Below, in pieces: positions 7,530 through 15,871 of a stretch of 64,000 nucleotides of DNA (position 1 is the stretch's first letter; each line of letters begins with the position of its first letter). A program made the translations under genes and the position numbers. This DNA is from Mesorhizobium australicum (lineage in GTDB: Bacteria > Pseudomonadota > Alphaproteobacteria > Rhizobiales > Rhizobiaceae): NCBI RefSeq assembly GCF_900177325.1, contig NZ_FXBL01000004.1, positions 4,464,001 to 4,528,000 on the forward strand. Direction: 5' to 3'. The notes under the pieces are model-generated. The model searched no databases and was not told the origin of the DNA. It saw only the letters and a list, made by a program, of their open reading frames with translations.

Positions 7530-9635
7530 ATGACTGGCCAACCGGAACTGAGATTGTCTGCCGATGTGGGTGGCACATTCACCGACATGGTGTTGGAACA
7601 GGCCGGCACGCGTTGGACATCGAAGGTCCTCACGACTCCCGTGCGCCCGGAAGAAGGCGTTCTGGCCGGAATCGCGGAAATCCTGGAGATTGCCGGGAAA
7701 TCCATCGGCGACGTCACAACGTTCGTCCACGGAACGACACTCGCAACAAACGCCATCATCGAACGCCGCGGCGCGAAAACCGCCCTGATCGCCACCGATG
7801 GCTTTCGCGACGTGGTCGAAATCGGCACCGAAAGCCGGTACGATCAATACGAACTCGCCTTGGTGCGGCCGAAGCCGCTGGTGGAGCGTCCACTGCGCTT
7901 CACCGTCCGCGAGCGGATGGATGCACGGGGCAACGTTCTGCTGGCGCTCGACGAGACTGACGTTCTCGCCGTCGTCCAACAGTTGAAGACTGCGGGCGTC
8001 CTCAGCGTCGCCGTGTGCTTTCTGCATGCCTACGCAAACCCGGCGCATGAACTGCGCGTGGCAGCCCTGCTCTCCGAGCACCTGCCCGGTGTGACCGTCT
8101 CGCTCAGCCACGAGGTTTCGCCGGAAATCCGCGAATATGAGCGCACCTCCACGACGATTGCCAACGCCTATGTCCAGCCGCTGATGAGCGGCTATCTAAA
8201 GAGGCTCGAAGTATCGCTCCGCGAGAGAGGTTTCACCGGCTTTCTCTGCCTCATGACCTCCGGCGGTGGTCTCTCCTCGGTGGAATCAGCACGCCGCTTT
8301 CCGGTCCGTCTGGTCGAGTCGGGCCCGGCGGGTGGCTCGATCTTCGCCGCACAGATCGCCGCGACATTGGGTGAGAAGAAGGTTCTTGCCTTCGACATGG
8401 GCGGCACGACCGCCAAGGTCAGCCTGATTCACGACTTCCAGTCCGAGACCGTGCGCAGCTTCGAGGTGGATCGCGCCGCCCGCTTCCTGAAGGGCAGTGG
8501 GTTGCCCCTGCGTATCCCCGTTATCGAAATGGTCGAGATCGGCGCCGGCGGCGGCTCGATCGCCGGCATCGACCAGCTCAAGCGTGTCACGGTGGGGCCG
8601 GAGAGCGCCTCGTCTGTTCCCGGACCAGCCTGTTACGGACGCGGCGGCAAGGAAGCCACCGTCACCGACGCCGATCTCATGCTTGGGCTGATCGATCCAA
8701 AGGCGTTCGCTGGCGGTTCGATCCTGCTGGATCCCGAGAAATCCCACGCGGCCTTCGCAAGCACTGTGGGCGAGGCGCTCTCGCTCGACGCGGAAATGTC
8801 CGCCTACGCGGTTTATGAAATGGTGTGCGAGAACATGGCCAGCGCAGCGCGCGTTCACGCGGTGGAGCGCGGCGCGGTCGCGAGCCAGCATACGGTCATC
8901 GCCTTCGGCGGCGCCGCTCCGCTGCACGTCGCCCGCGTTGCCGATAAGATCGGCGCGGATCGCGTGATCGTTCCGCAGAATGCGGGCGTCGGCTCAGCTG
9001 TCGGCTTTCTTGCCGCTCCCATTTCCTACGAGGTCGTGCGGTCCGGTTATCAGCGTCTCGATACGTTCGATGCTGCGGCGGCGAACAAGCTGCTGGAGGC
9101 CATGGCCGCGGAAATCCGCTCCTGGGTGGAAACGGCTGCACGCGGCGCCCCGTTGGTCGAGAGGCGGATCGCCTACATGCGCTATCTCGGCCAGGGTCAT
9201 GAAATTCCGGTGGTCATCCCAGGCGGGACGCTCGAGCCCGGTTATGCCGCGGCCTTCCGTGAACAATTCGAGGATGCGTATCGGATGATGTTCAAGCGCA
9301 TCATCCCCAAGGCTGCGATCGAGGTCATGGCGTGGTCTGTGTCCATATCCACAGAACCTACTCTGCCTGAGGCGATCGAGCCGATCGAACTCACCGATGC
9401 GCCTGAGACAGTCGAGAAGCGCCGCTTCTTCGACGGCCGCAACGGCGTCAGTGTCGACATTCCACTCTACAGGCGATCGGCCCTACGCCCAGGCCAGCGG
9501 TTTGCCGGTCCGGCCATCGTCAATGAAGCCGAAACCTCGACCTTCGTCAGCGATGCTTTCGACGCCTGGATCGACGCTTCCGGCGCGATCGTGATGCAGC
9601 GCAAGGCGCGTGCCGTTCTGCAGCAGGCGGCGTGA
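7530..9635 (+). CDS. hyuA: hydantoinase/oxoprolinase family protein, A subunit
   Basis: This 701-residue ATP-dependent amidohydrolase subunit is of the HyuA / 5-oxoprolinase N-half / acetone carboxylase beta class. The ASKHA-type phosphate loop VGGTFTDM is at 13-20 and a second phosphate motif FDMGGTTAK lies near residue 287. The family phosphorylates the amide oxygen of a cyclic amide (hydantoin, N-methylhydantoin, 5-oxoproline) so that the ring can be hydrolysed. It works as a complex with HyuB, encoded 35 nt downstream. GAGGAG lies 7-8 nt before the ATG. It is divergent from the ABC transporter operon, so uptake and hydrolysis are probably co-regulated. The substrate is not determined. Confidence 0.92.
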   Translation: MTGQPELRLSADVGGTFTDMVLEQAGTRWTSKVLTTPVRPEEGVLAGIAEILEIAGKSIGDVTTFVHGTTLATNAIIERRGAKTALIATDGFRDVVEIGTESRYDQYELALVRPKPLVERPLRFTVRERMDARGNVLLALDETDVLAVVQQLKTAGVLSVAVCFLHAYANPAHELRVAALLSEHLPGVTVSLSHEVSPEIREYERTSTTIANAYVQPLMSGYLKRLEVSLRERGFTGFLCLMTSGGGLSSVESARRFPVRLVESGPAGGSIFAAQIAATLGEKKVLAFDMGGTTAKVSLIHDFQSETVRSFEVDRAARFLKGSGLPLRIPVIEMVEIGAGGGSIAGIDQLKRVTVGPESASSVPGPACYGRGGKEATVTDADLMLGLIDPKAFAGGSILLDPEKSHAAFASTVGEALSLDAEMSAYAVYEMVCENMASAARVHAVERGAVASQHTVIAFGGAAPLHVARVADKIGADRVIVPQNAGVGSAVGFLAAPISYEVVRSGYQRLDTFDAAAANKLLEAMAAEIRSWVETAARGAPLVERRIAYMRYLGQGHEIPVVIPGGTLEPGYAAAFREQFEDAYRMMFKRIIPKAAIEVMAWSVSISTEPTLPEAIEPIELTDAPETVEKRRFFDGRNGVSVDIPLYRRSALRPGQRFAGPAIVNEAETSTFVSDAFDAWIDASGAIVMQRKARAVLQQAA

Positions 9636-9670
9636 GCCGAGCAATCCGTTTTCTTCCTGGAGCTTAACGC

Positions 9671-11350
9671 ATGAGCCGAACGCCACTCTCACTCATAGAC
9701 AAGCAGGTGATGTGGAACCGCCTGATCGCCGTCGTCGAGGAACAGGCCCAGACCCTGCAGCGCACCGCCTTCTCCACCATCGTGCGCGAGTCGGGGGATC
9801 TCGCGGCCGGCGTGTTCGACGTCAAGGGCCGGATGCTGGCCCAGGCCGTGACCGGCACGCCCGGCCACATCAACACGATGGCGCTCAATGTGGGTCATGT
9901 GCTCGAGGCGCATCCCGCCGAAACCATGCAGGACGGTGACGTCTACATCACCAACGATCCCTGGCTCGGCACCGGCCATACCAATGATTTCTGCATCACC
10001 ACGCCGGTCTTTCGCGATGGCGGTATCGTCGGGCTGTTTGCCTGCAACTGCCATCTCATGGATATCGGCGGCGTGCTGGGGCCGACCTCGTCCACCGATC
10101 TCTACATGGAAGGCCTGATCATTCCCATCCTGAAGCTCGTGGAGGCCGGCAAGGTCAACGAGACGCTGATGGCGATAATCCGCACCAACACGCGCATGCC
10201 GGTGGATACGGAAGGCGATGTCTACGCCATGATCGCCTGCAACGATGTCGGCTATGCCGGCCTCAACATGATGATGGACGAGTTCGGCATCAACGATCTT
10301 TCGGAACTCGCGGAGCATATAGTCGAGACCTCGCGTGAAGCGGTGCTCGCCAATATCCGGGCCCTTCCCTTCGGCACGTGGCATTCGGAAATGTGGCTCG
10401 ACGGCTATGACGAGCCGATCCGCCTCAAGGCCGCGCTCACCATCTCGCACGATGGCATCAATGTCGATTTCACCGGCTCGTCGCCCATGGTGAGGCAGAA
10501 CATCAACGTGCCGATCTGCTACACGCTGGCCTACACGTCCTTCGGCATCGGCTGCATCGTCTCCAAAGGCATTCCCAACAATGCCGGTTCGCTGGCGCCG
10601 ATCACCGTGTCCTCGCCCGAGGGCACAATCATGCACGCACTGAAGCCCGCGGCCGTGGTGTCGCGCCATATCGTGGGCATCAGCCTGCCGGATCTGGTGT
10701 TCGGCGCCCTGCGCCAGGCAGTGCCCGACAGGGTTCCGGCGGAAGGCGCAGGCTGCCTCTGGCACGTCAACGGGACGGGGCCGCGCAGAAGTCCGCCGGT
10801 CTACGGCGACACTTTCCGCGTCGGCGTGGTGACCACCGGGGGTATGGGCGCGCTGCCGTTCCGCGACGGCCTTTCGGCCACCGGCTATCCGAGCGGCGTG
10901 CGCGGCGGGCCGGTCGAGATATTCGAATCGATGTCCACGCTCGTCATGTGGCGCAAGCAATACCGGCAGGACAGCGGCGGCGCCGGCAAGTTTCGTGGCG
11001 GGCTCGGGCAGGAGATGATCCTCGCCAACTCTCTGCCCGAACCCTTCACCTATTTCGCCTCCTATGAACGCACCCGGTTTGCTCCGCGCGGCGTCGACGG
11101 CGGGGCGGATGGAGCCATCGGGACCATCCACCTTTCAAGCGGCGAAAAGCTTGCGGGAAAAGGCACTTACAGCATTCCTGCCGGCACGAGACTCTACATC
11201 AACTCGCCCGGCGCCGGCGGGCACGGCAATCCGCTCGACCGCGATCGGGCCGCAATCCTTCGCGACCTGGAGCTCGGACTCATCTCGCCCGAGGCGGCCG
11301 AGAAGCTTTACGGCTTCGATCCCGCCCCGGCGATGGAAGCCGCAGAATGA
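9671..11350 (+). CDS. hyuB: hydantoinase B/oxoprolinase family protein
   Basis: This 559-residue protein corresponds to the C-terminal half of 5-oxoprolinase and the HyuB subunit of ATP-dependent hydantoinases. Characteristic segments are visible: MWNRLIAVVEEQA at the N-terminus, DVYITNDPWLGTGHTNDF near residues 93-110, and the C-terminal SPGAGGHGNPLDRD. Together with HyuA it opens a cyclic amide ring at the expense of ATP in the cytoplasm. GGAG precedes the ATG. It is the last gene of the plus-strand hyuAB pair and converges with the TetR regulator gene. Confidence 0.92.
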   Translation: MSRTPLSLIDKQVMWNRLIAVVEEQAQTLQRTAFSTIVRESGDLAAGVFDVKGRMLAQAVTGTPGHINTMALNVGHVLEAHPAETMQDGDVYITNDPWLGTGHTNDFCITTPVFRDGGIVGLFACNCHLMDIGGVLGPTSSTDLYMEGLIIPILKLVEAGKVNETLMAIIRTNTRMPVDTEGDVYAMIACNDVGYAGLNMMMDEFGINDLSELAEHIVETSREAVLANIRALPFGTWHSEMWLDGYDEPIRLKAALTISHDGINVDFTGSSPMVRQNINVPICYTLAYTSFGIGCIVSKGIPNNAGSLAPITVSSPEGTIMHALKPAAVVSRHIVGISLPDLVFGALRQAVPDRVPAEGAGCLWHVNGTGPRRSPPVYGDTFRVGVVTTGGMGALPFRDGLSATGYPSGVRGGPVEIFESMSTLVMWRKQYRQDSGGAGKFRGGLGQEMILANSLPEPFTYFASYERTRFAPRGVDGGADGAIGTIHLSSGEKLAGKGTYSIPAGTRLYINSPGAGGHGNPLDRDRAAILRDLELGLISPEAAEKLYGFDPAPAMEAAE

Positions 11351-11355
11351 GCACG

Positions 11356-11389
11356 GCGGCCCGCCTGATGTCCCTAACGGGCGGGCTGC
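11356..11389. terminator. GC-rich hairpin at the hyuB/tetR convergence
   Basis: GCGGCCCGCC at 11356-11365 pairs with GGCGGGCTGC at 11380-11389 (ten base pairs including one G-U). It covers the 23-nt gap and the last codons of the TetR gene. The position between convergent genes suggests a bidirectional transcription stop. There is no clear U tract, so Rho-independent function is uncertain. Confidence 0.38.
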
Positions 11390-12084
11390 ACCTTCAGCCC
11401 GGAGAGGCCCAGCGAAAGCGCTCGGTGGAACATGGCCAGGCCTTCGTTGACGTCGATCGCTCCGGTCTGCACCCAGCGCCTGACGATGCCCTGGAACAGA
11501 TAATAGGACAGATCGGCGATCTCGGCGGCTGGCACGGTGCTCACGAGTTCGCCGCGCTGCTGGCACCAAAGCGCCCGGCGCAAGGCCTCGGCCTTCATTC
11601 CGGCAACGCCTTCGCCGTGACGCCGGGCCTGCTTTCCGGCGAAGAAGAGGAATTCGGACAGGATGATCTTCGCCATCTCGGGATTGGCATTGTGCATGAC
11701 GAAATACGGTCGCCAGCACCCTACGATCTGGTCGATGAAGGTCGCGTCCATAGGAACCGACCCGGCCTCCTCGAGGGCGCGCCCGAAATCGTCCGCCGAC
11801 GCAAGATAGGCCATGTCCCGCTTGTTGTCGGCGTAGAGAAACAGCGTTCCCGTGGCCACGCCGGCAAGTTTGGCGATCTCCTGCATCGTGGCAGCCTCGA
11901 AGCCCTTCTTGGAAAGGACCTGTTTCGCGGCCTTTGCGATCCTGGCCAGCTTGCGCTGCTTGTTCTCCTCGCGCTTCCCCGGCTTCGTCTCGTCTCCCGC
12001 GCCAGAAGCGCGGCGCTTCGTCGCCGGCTTTGCCCTGATCTCTGCAGTCACACTCAAGCGTTTCGAATCCCTGATATCGTTCAT
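11374..12084 (-). CDS. TetR/AcrR family transcriptional regulator
   Basis: This 236-residue repressor has its TetR helix-turn-helix at about residues 47-92 (segments KLARIAKAAKQVLSKKGFEA and MQEIAKLAGVATGTLFLY), followed by a ligand-binding helical domain. The first ~45 residues form an unusual Lys/Arg-rich tail ahead of the DNA-binding domain. They may be a real extension, or the true start may lie further in (no internal Met precedes the domain). It is divergent from the solute-binding protein gene and lies between hyuAB and that gene. It is therefore the likely local regulator of module 1, responding to the substrate or a CoA/amide intermediate. Confidence 0.9.
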   Translation of the reverse strand: MNDIRDSKRLSVTAEIRAKPATKRRASGAGDETKPGKREENKQRKLARIAKAAKQVLSKKGFEAATMQEIAKLAGVATGTLFLYADNKRDMAYLASADDFGRALEEAGSVPMDATFIDQIVGCWRPYFVMHNANPEMAKIILSEFLFFAGKQARRHGEGVAGMKAEALRRALWCQQRGELVSTVPAAEIADLSYYLFQGIVRRWVQTGAIDVNEGLAMFHRALSLGLSGLKVQPAR

Positions 12085-12092
12085 TTTCTAAT

Positions 12093-12102
12093 GATGATCA
12101 TC
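12093..12102. promoter_or_regulatory. palindrome upstream of the TetR gene (candidate operator)
   Basis: GATGATCATC is a perfect 10-bp palindrome 9 nt upstream of the TetR start codon, in the 142-nt region divergent from the solute-binding protein gene. The position is right for autoregulation. The short length means it could be chance. The region is otherwise moderately AT-rich without a clear sigma-70 promoter. Confidence 0.35.
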
Positions 12103-12226
12103 TCTCCTGCCGTCAAGCCAATAAAATCAATAGCCGCGGCCGTTTTTCCGAGTTCTTTCTGCTCGTCATTCATTTCTCTCAGCAGCCACGATCCTGCCTC
12201 CTCTCTCAAACGCTCAGGAACACGTC

Positions 12227-13843
12227 ATGTCTAAGATGAACACCCAAATAAGTCGCCGTCTCATCCTCAAGGGGCTCGCGGGCGCCGCAGCCTTGAGCCA
12301 GGTCGGCTTCTCCTTCACGCAGAATGCAGCCGCGGCTTCAGTTCCCGCGAAGGGAGGCGTAATGACCATCCTGCCGGGCTGGGAACCGCCGATGCTGGTG
12401 TCGCTGAGTAGCCCTTCGAGCCTGCCGCTGAGCGGCAAGGTCACCGAGGGACTGTTGCAGTTCGACCTGGAAATGAAGCCGCAAGCGCAGCTGGCCACGG
12501 AATGGACGGTCTCGGACGACACGCTGACCTACACGTTCAAGCTGCGTCAGGGAGTCAAATGGCATGACGGTGCCGACTTCACCGCCGCAGACGTGATCTT
12601 CTCGCTTGGCACCCTCAAGAAGTCGCATCCGCGCGGGCGGACGACCTTCGCTCATGTCGAAAGCATGGAAGCACCCGACGACCATACCGTCGTGCTGAAG
12701 CTCGCAAAGCCAACGCTGTTCCTGCTGACCGCGCTTTCAGCCGCGGAATCGCCGATCGTGCCGAAGCATATCTATGACGGGTCCGATCCGGCCACCAACC
12801 CCGCCAACATCGCACCGATCGGCACCGGGCCGTTCGTGTTCAAGGAGTGGGTCCGCGGCAGCCATGTCGTCTATGAGCGCAATCCGAACTACTGGGATGC
12901 GGGCAAGCCGTATCTCGACGGCATCGTCGCCCGCTTCATCCCCGATCAGGCCGCCCGTTCGGTCGGTTTCGAGACCGGAGAGCTGGACGCCGGGTTCCGC
13001 ACTCCCGTTGCGCTCAACGATGTCGAGCGTCTTGAAGACATCACGACGCTGGCCTTCGAGGCCAACGGCTATCAGTATTCGCCGCCGAACAATGTCTGCC
13101 TCGAATTCAACCTCGACGTCGAGAAGTTCAAAGACATCCGGGTCCGTCAGGCCATTGCACACACGATCAACCGGGACGCGATCTGCAAGATCGTGTTCTT
13201 TGGCAAAGCCGTTCCTTCGCATTCGCCGGTGGTTCCCGGCCTGAAGGCTTTCCACAATTCGAAGCCGAGCCCCTATCCGGTGGATATCGATAAGGCCAAT
13301 GCGCTCCTCGACGAAGCCGGCTTCCCCCGCGGCGCCGACGGCAAGCGTTTTGCCGTGACGCTGGATTATCCGTCGGAAGATACGACGAGGCGGCTCGCCG
13401 AATACATGCGCGCCACGCTGAGCCGCATCGGCATAGAGGTGACGGCGCGAGGGCAGGATCTCGGTTCGATCGCCAAGCGGGTCTACACCGACCGCGACTT
13501 CGAGATGCAGCTCGCTTCACTGAGCCCGCTCTTCGACCCGCAGGTCGGTGTCCAGCGGACGTACTGGTCGAAGAACTTCATCAAGGGCGTGCCCTATTCC
13601 AACGCGACGCACTACGCCAATCCGGAAGTGGACGCGCTGCTTGAAGGCGCCGCCGTCGAAGCCAGTCCCGAGAAGCGCATAGAGATGTGGATGAAGATCC
13701 AGGATCTGGTGATGCACGACATACCGACGATCAACCTCGTCATGCCCGTCTGGGAAACCATTCATACAACCCGGTCCCACGGCATGGCCGATACGGCATC
13801 CGGCTTTGAGGGCACGTTTGCTTCCGCCTATATTGCCGCGTGA
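12227..13843 (+). CDS. ABC transporter substrate-binding protein, family 5 (dipeptide/oligopeptide type)
   Basis: This 538-residue periplasmic binding protein has a twin-arginine signal, SRRLILKG at 9-16, then a hydrophobic stretch and an Ala-rich cleavage region (about 30-37), so it is exported folded by Tat. The mature part shows SBP_bac_5 features: WTVSDDTLTYTFKLRQGVKWHDG and NPNYWDAGKPYLDG. It is the only binding protein near the orphan DppBCDF-like transporter at 2716-6546 and probably delivers substrate to it. A GC-rich hairpin follows the stop codon, ahead of the C-S-lyase-like gene. Confidence 0.92.
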   Translation: MSKMNTQISRRLILKGLAGAAALSQVGFSFTQNAAAASVPAKGGVMTILPGWEPPMLVSLSSPSSLPLSGKVTEGLLQFDLEMKPQAQLATEWTVSDDTLTYTFKLRQGVKWHDGADFTAADVIFSLGTLKKSHPRGRTTFAHVESMEAPDDHTVVLKLAKPTLFLLTALSAAESPIVPKHIYDGSDPATNPANIAPIGTGPFVFKEWVRGSHVVYERNPNYWDAGKPYLDGIVARFIPDQAARSVGFETGELDAGFRTPVALNDVERLEDITTLAFEANGYQYSPPNNVCLEFNLDVEKFKDIRVRQAIAHTINRDAICKIVFFGKAVPSHSPVVPGLKAFHNSKPSPYPVDIDKANALLDEAGFPRGADGKRFAVTLDYPSEDTTRRLAEYMRATLSRIGIEVTARGQDLGSIAKRVYTDRDFEMQLASLSPLFDPQVGVQRTYWSKNFIKGVPYSNATHYANPEVDALLEGAAVEASPEKRIEMWMKIQDLVMHDIPTINLVMPVWETIHTTRSHGMADTASGFEGTFASAYIAA

Positions 13844-13851
13844 TATGAACA

Positions 13852-13874
13852 GGGGCCGTGCCCGTCACGGCCCC
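13852..13874 (+). terminator. hairpin between the binding-protein gene and the aminotransferase gene
   Basis: GGGGCCGTG (13852-13860) pairs perfectly with CACGGCCCC (13866-13874) around a CCCGT loop, just after the binding-protein stop codon. There is no T tract. It is most likely an attenuator or an mRNA 3'-end stabiliser that keeps the binding protein more abundant than the downstream product. It also argues that the downstream gene starts at 13894, beyond the hairpin. Confidence 0.6.
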
Positions 13875-13893
13875 GCCAATGCCGAGTGCATCC

Positions 13894-15075
13894 ATGAGCA
13901 TCATACAAGACCTCGACCCCGACTTCCTGCGCGCCCGGCAAAGTGCCAAATGGTCGAGCTTCGACGCTCCCGTCCTGCCCTCCAACCCCGCCGAGATGGA
14001 TTTTGCGGTGGCGCCGGCGATTCAGGCTGCGATGGAGCGGGTCGTCTCGCAGCAGAAATACGGCTATTCGACGCGCGGGCCGGGAAGCCCCGGAGCCCTG
14101 CTTGCCGAATCGTTCTGCCGTCGCATGCTGGACAAGTTCGGATGGGACGGGGCCGATCCTGCTCGTGTGGTCGTCGTCAACGACCTCATCCAGGCGGTGA
14201 TGTCTTCCGTCCTCGCCTTCTCCGAGCCGGGAGACGGTGTGGCCCTCCAGGTGCCGTCCTACCCGGCCTTTCTCGGGATCATCGCTCAATCGGGCCGCCA
14301 GACGGTCTGCAATCCGATGCGCGACACAGGCGAGCGCTACGAAATCGACGCCGAACAATTCCAGGACGCCGTGGACGAAAAGACCCGGGTGCTGCTGCTT
14401 TGCCTGCCGCAGAACCCGACCGGGCGCGTGTTCCCGCGCGACGAACTGGCTCCCGTCGTCGAACGCGCTGTGGCGATGGACATGGTCATCGTGGCCGACG
14501 AAATCCACGCCGACCTGCTGCTCGACGGCCGCAGGCACATCCCTTTCGCGCGCATGTTCCCTGAAGCCGCGGATCGTACGATCACGCTCTATTCCGCCAC
14601 CAAGAGCTTCAACATTCCCGGGTTGCGGACGGCGGTCATGCACTTCGGGTCAGACGAACTGCTACGCCGCTTCCACAGCCGTATCCCGCCGATGCTTCTT
14701 GGCACCCCGGCATCTCCGGGCACCTTCGCGACGCTTGCAGCGTGGGAGGAATCCGAAGCCTGGTGCCAGGCGCTGATTAAGGTGCTTGAAGCCAACCGGG
14801 ACCACATGCTGTCGCGGCTGGCGGAAGAACTCCCGACGGTGAGAATGTACACGCCGGAAGCGACCTATCTCGCCTGGGCGGATTTCACCGATGTCCGGAT
14901 GAACGCGGTTCCCTACGAACGGCTTCTTGCGGAAGCAAAGGTTGCCGGCGGTGATGGTCGCAACTTCGGCCCTCACTACGAACGTTTCGTCCGTCTGAAC
15001 TTCTCCACGTCACGCTCGGTCCTCGACGAAAAACTGGATCGGATCGCCAGGGCAGTGAAGATCGGCGCCGTGTGA
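13894..15075 (+). CDS. MalY/PatB-type PLP-dependent aminotransferase / C-S beta-lyase
   Basis: This 393-residue fold-type I PLP enzyme has the MalY/PatB opening (KWSSFDAPVLPSNPAEMDF), the segment LLLCLPQNPTGR, the VADEIHADLL motif and the Schiff-base lysine at about residue 237 (YSATKSFNIPG). The MalY/PatB subfamily cleaves C-S bonds of cystathionine and cysteine S-conjugates, giving a thiol, pyruvate and ammonia, although some members transaminate. The start at 13894 is chosen by similarity; in-frame ATGs at 13858 and 13879 fall in or near a hairpin. The gene follows the binding-protein gene in the same direction, so it probably processes the imported compound. Confidence 0.85.
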   Translation: MSIIQDLDPDFLRARQSAKWSSFDAPVLPSNPAEMDFAVAPAIQAAMERVVSQQKYGYSTRGPGSPGALLAESFCRRMLDKFGWDGADPARVVVVNDLIQAVMSSVLAFSEPGDGVALQVPSYPAFLGIIAQSGRQTVCNPMRDTGERYEIDAEQFQDAVDEKTRVLLLCLPQNPTGRVFPRDELAPVVERAVAMDMVIVADEIHADLLLDGRRHIPFARMFPEAADRTITLYSATKSFNIPGLRTAVMHFGSDELLRRFHSRIPPMLLGTPASPGTFATLAAWEESEAWCQALIKVLEANRDHMLSRLAEELPTVRMYTPEATYLAWADFTDVRMNAVPYERLLAEAKVAGGDGRNFGPHYERFVRLNFSTSRSVLDEKLDRIARAVKIGAV

Positions 15076-15098
15076 CGCCCGATCATTCCGAACAGGAA

Positions 15099-15129
15099 AA
15101 ACCCCGGCGTCCTGTTGGAGCCAGGGTTT
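15099..15129. terminator. AAACCC...GGGTTT hairpin after the C-S-lyase-like gene
   Basis: AAACCCCGGC (15099-15108) pairs with GCCAGGGTTT (15120-15129) with one mismatch around an 11-nt loop, 24 nt after the stop codon at 15075. An A-rich run before and T residues in the right arm make it a plausible intrinsic terminator separating module 1 from the stress genes. Confidence 0.5.
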
Positions 15130-15174
15130 CACTCCCGCTGGCTTTGCGCTGCCAATCTCCGAAATGATCAGACT

Positions 15175-15199
15175 GGAACCATCTCCGACGCCCCAGGTT
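15175..15199 (+). promoter_or_regulatory. predicted EcfG/RpoE2 general-stress promoter
   Basis: GGAAC at 15175-15179 is followed by exactly 18 bases and TT at 15198-15199. This fits the published alphaproteobacterial general-stress sigma consensus GGAAC-N18/19-TT. It ends 25 nt before the start of the small hydrophilic protein. The same arrangement recurs upstream of the Ku and DUF892 genes. Confidence 0.6.
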
Positions 15200-15223
15200 C
15201 TTCCTTTCCAAGGAGGATGAGCC

Positions 15224-15595
15224 ATGCCTGAGATCACCGCCTACGAACACGGCGCTCGCAAGCTCGAGGCGAGAACCGGTCCCGATCCGAGCGACGAATT
15301 CTCGCAAGATGCAGCGGAGAACCGCAAGCCGCCGCTTGGGATTGGTCTCACCGAAAAGGTGGACCGGCATCGCAGTGAGACCGACAAATCGGATTTCCGC
15401 GATATGACCCCCGAAAAGGACGCCGAGGGTCAGTTCGAGGATCGACATGCAGGCGGAAGCAACGACGGCGTTACCAGTGCAAACCCGCGCGTCCTGTCCG
15501 GAAACGAGGACGGCGACGCGACATTCCCGCTCGACCGGCCTTCGCACGACACCGATGAGCGTCCCGCGCCGGACCTGGACGAGCAGAGCAGCTAG
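15224..15595 (+). CDS. small hydrophilic protein of unknown function, putative stress protein
   Basis: This 123-residue protein is rich in Asp, Glu, Ser, Pro and Gly, with no hydrophobic core or membrane segment, and is probably largely disordered. I do not recognise a domain. A strong ribosome binding site AAGGAGG lies 7 nt before the ATG, so it is very likely a real gene. It sits behind a predicted general-stress promoter and 20 nt ahead of a lipoprotein gene in the same direction. Hydrophilic disordered proteins are common in rhizobial stress regulons, but no specific role can be given. Confidence 0.75.
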   Translation: MPEITAYEHGARKLEARTGPDPSDEFSQDAAENRKPPLGIGLTEKVDRHRSETDKSDFRDMTPEKDAEGQFEDRHAGGSNDGVTSANPRVLSGNEDGDATFPLDRPSHDTDERPAPDLDEQSS

Positions 15596-15615
15596 AGCTG
15601 CAAAGGAAGGTTACG

Positions 15616-15831
15616 ATGCGCATTTCCATCGCCCTTGTCGTCATTGCCGCCGCCATTGCGGGATGCAGCAACGACGACACCTCGACGTCGTCCGTAAAGC
15701 AAAATGATCCGGCACCGCGGGTTGAGACCGATCCGACGCCGGACACCGGAACCGGCGGGGATATGCAGTCGGCCACGCCGGGCGGGACGGTGAACCGAGC
15801 GCCCGACCAGCCCCCTCAGCCGGCGCAGTAA
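15616..15831 (+). CDS. small lipoprotein
   Basis: This 71-residue protein has an N-terminal lipoprotein signal: MRIS, a hydrophobic stretch, and the lipobox IAGC with the modified Cys at 17. The mature part is short, Asp/Thr/Pro-rich and presumably disordered. It would be lipid-anchored in the inner or outer membrane. AAGGAAGG precedes the ATG. It follows the hydrophilic protein gene by 20 nt and probably shares its stress promoter. No known family was recognised. Confidence 0.75.
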   Translation: MRISIALVVIAAAIAGCSNDDTSTSSVKQNDPAPRVETDPTPDTGTGGDMQSATPGGTVNRAPDQPPQPAQ

Positions 15832-15871
15832 CGGTCCGGCACGAAACGGAGCTTTCGTCGCTAACCTGCCC

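Noticed and set aside
11347..12234. 295-codon plus-strand frame opposite the TetR gene
   Set aside because: The minus-strand frame has a textbook TetR helix-turn-helix; the plus-strand frame has no domain.
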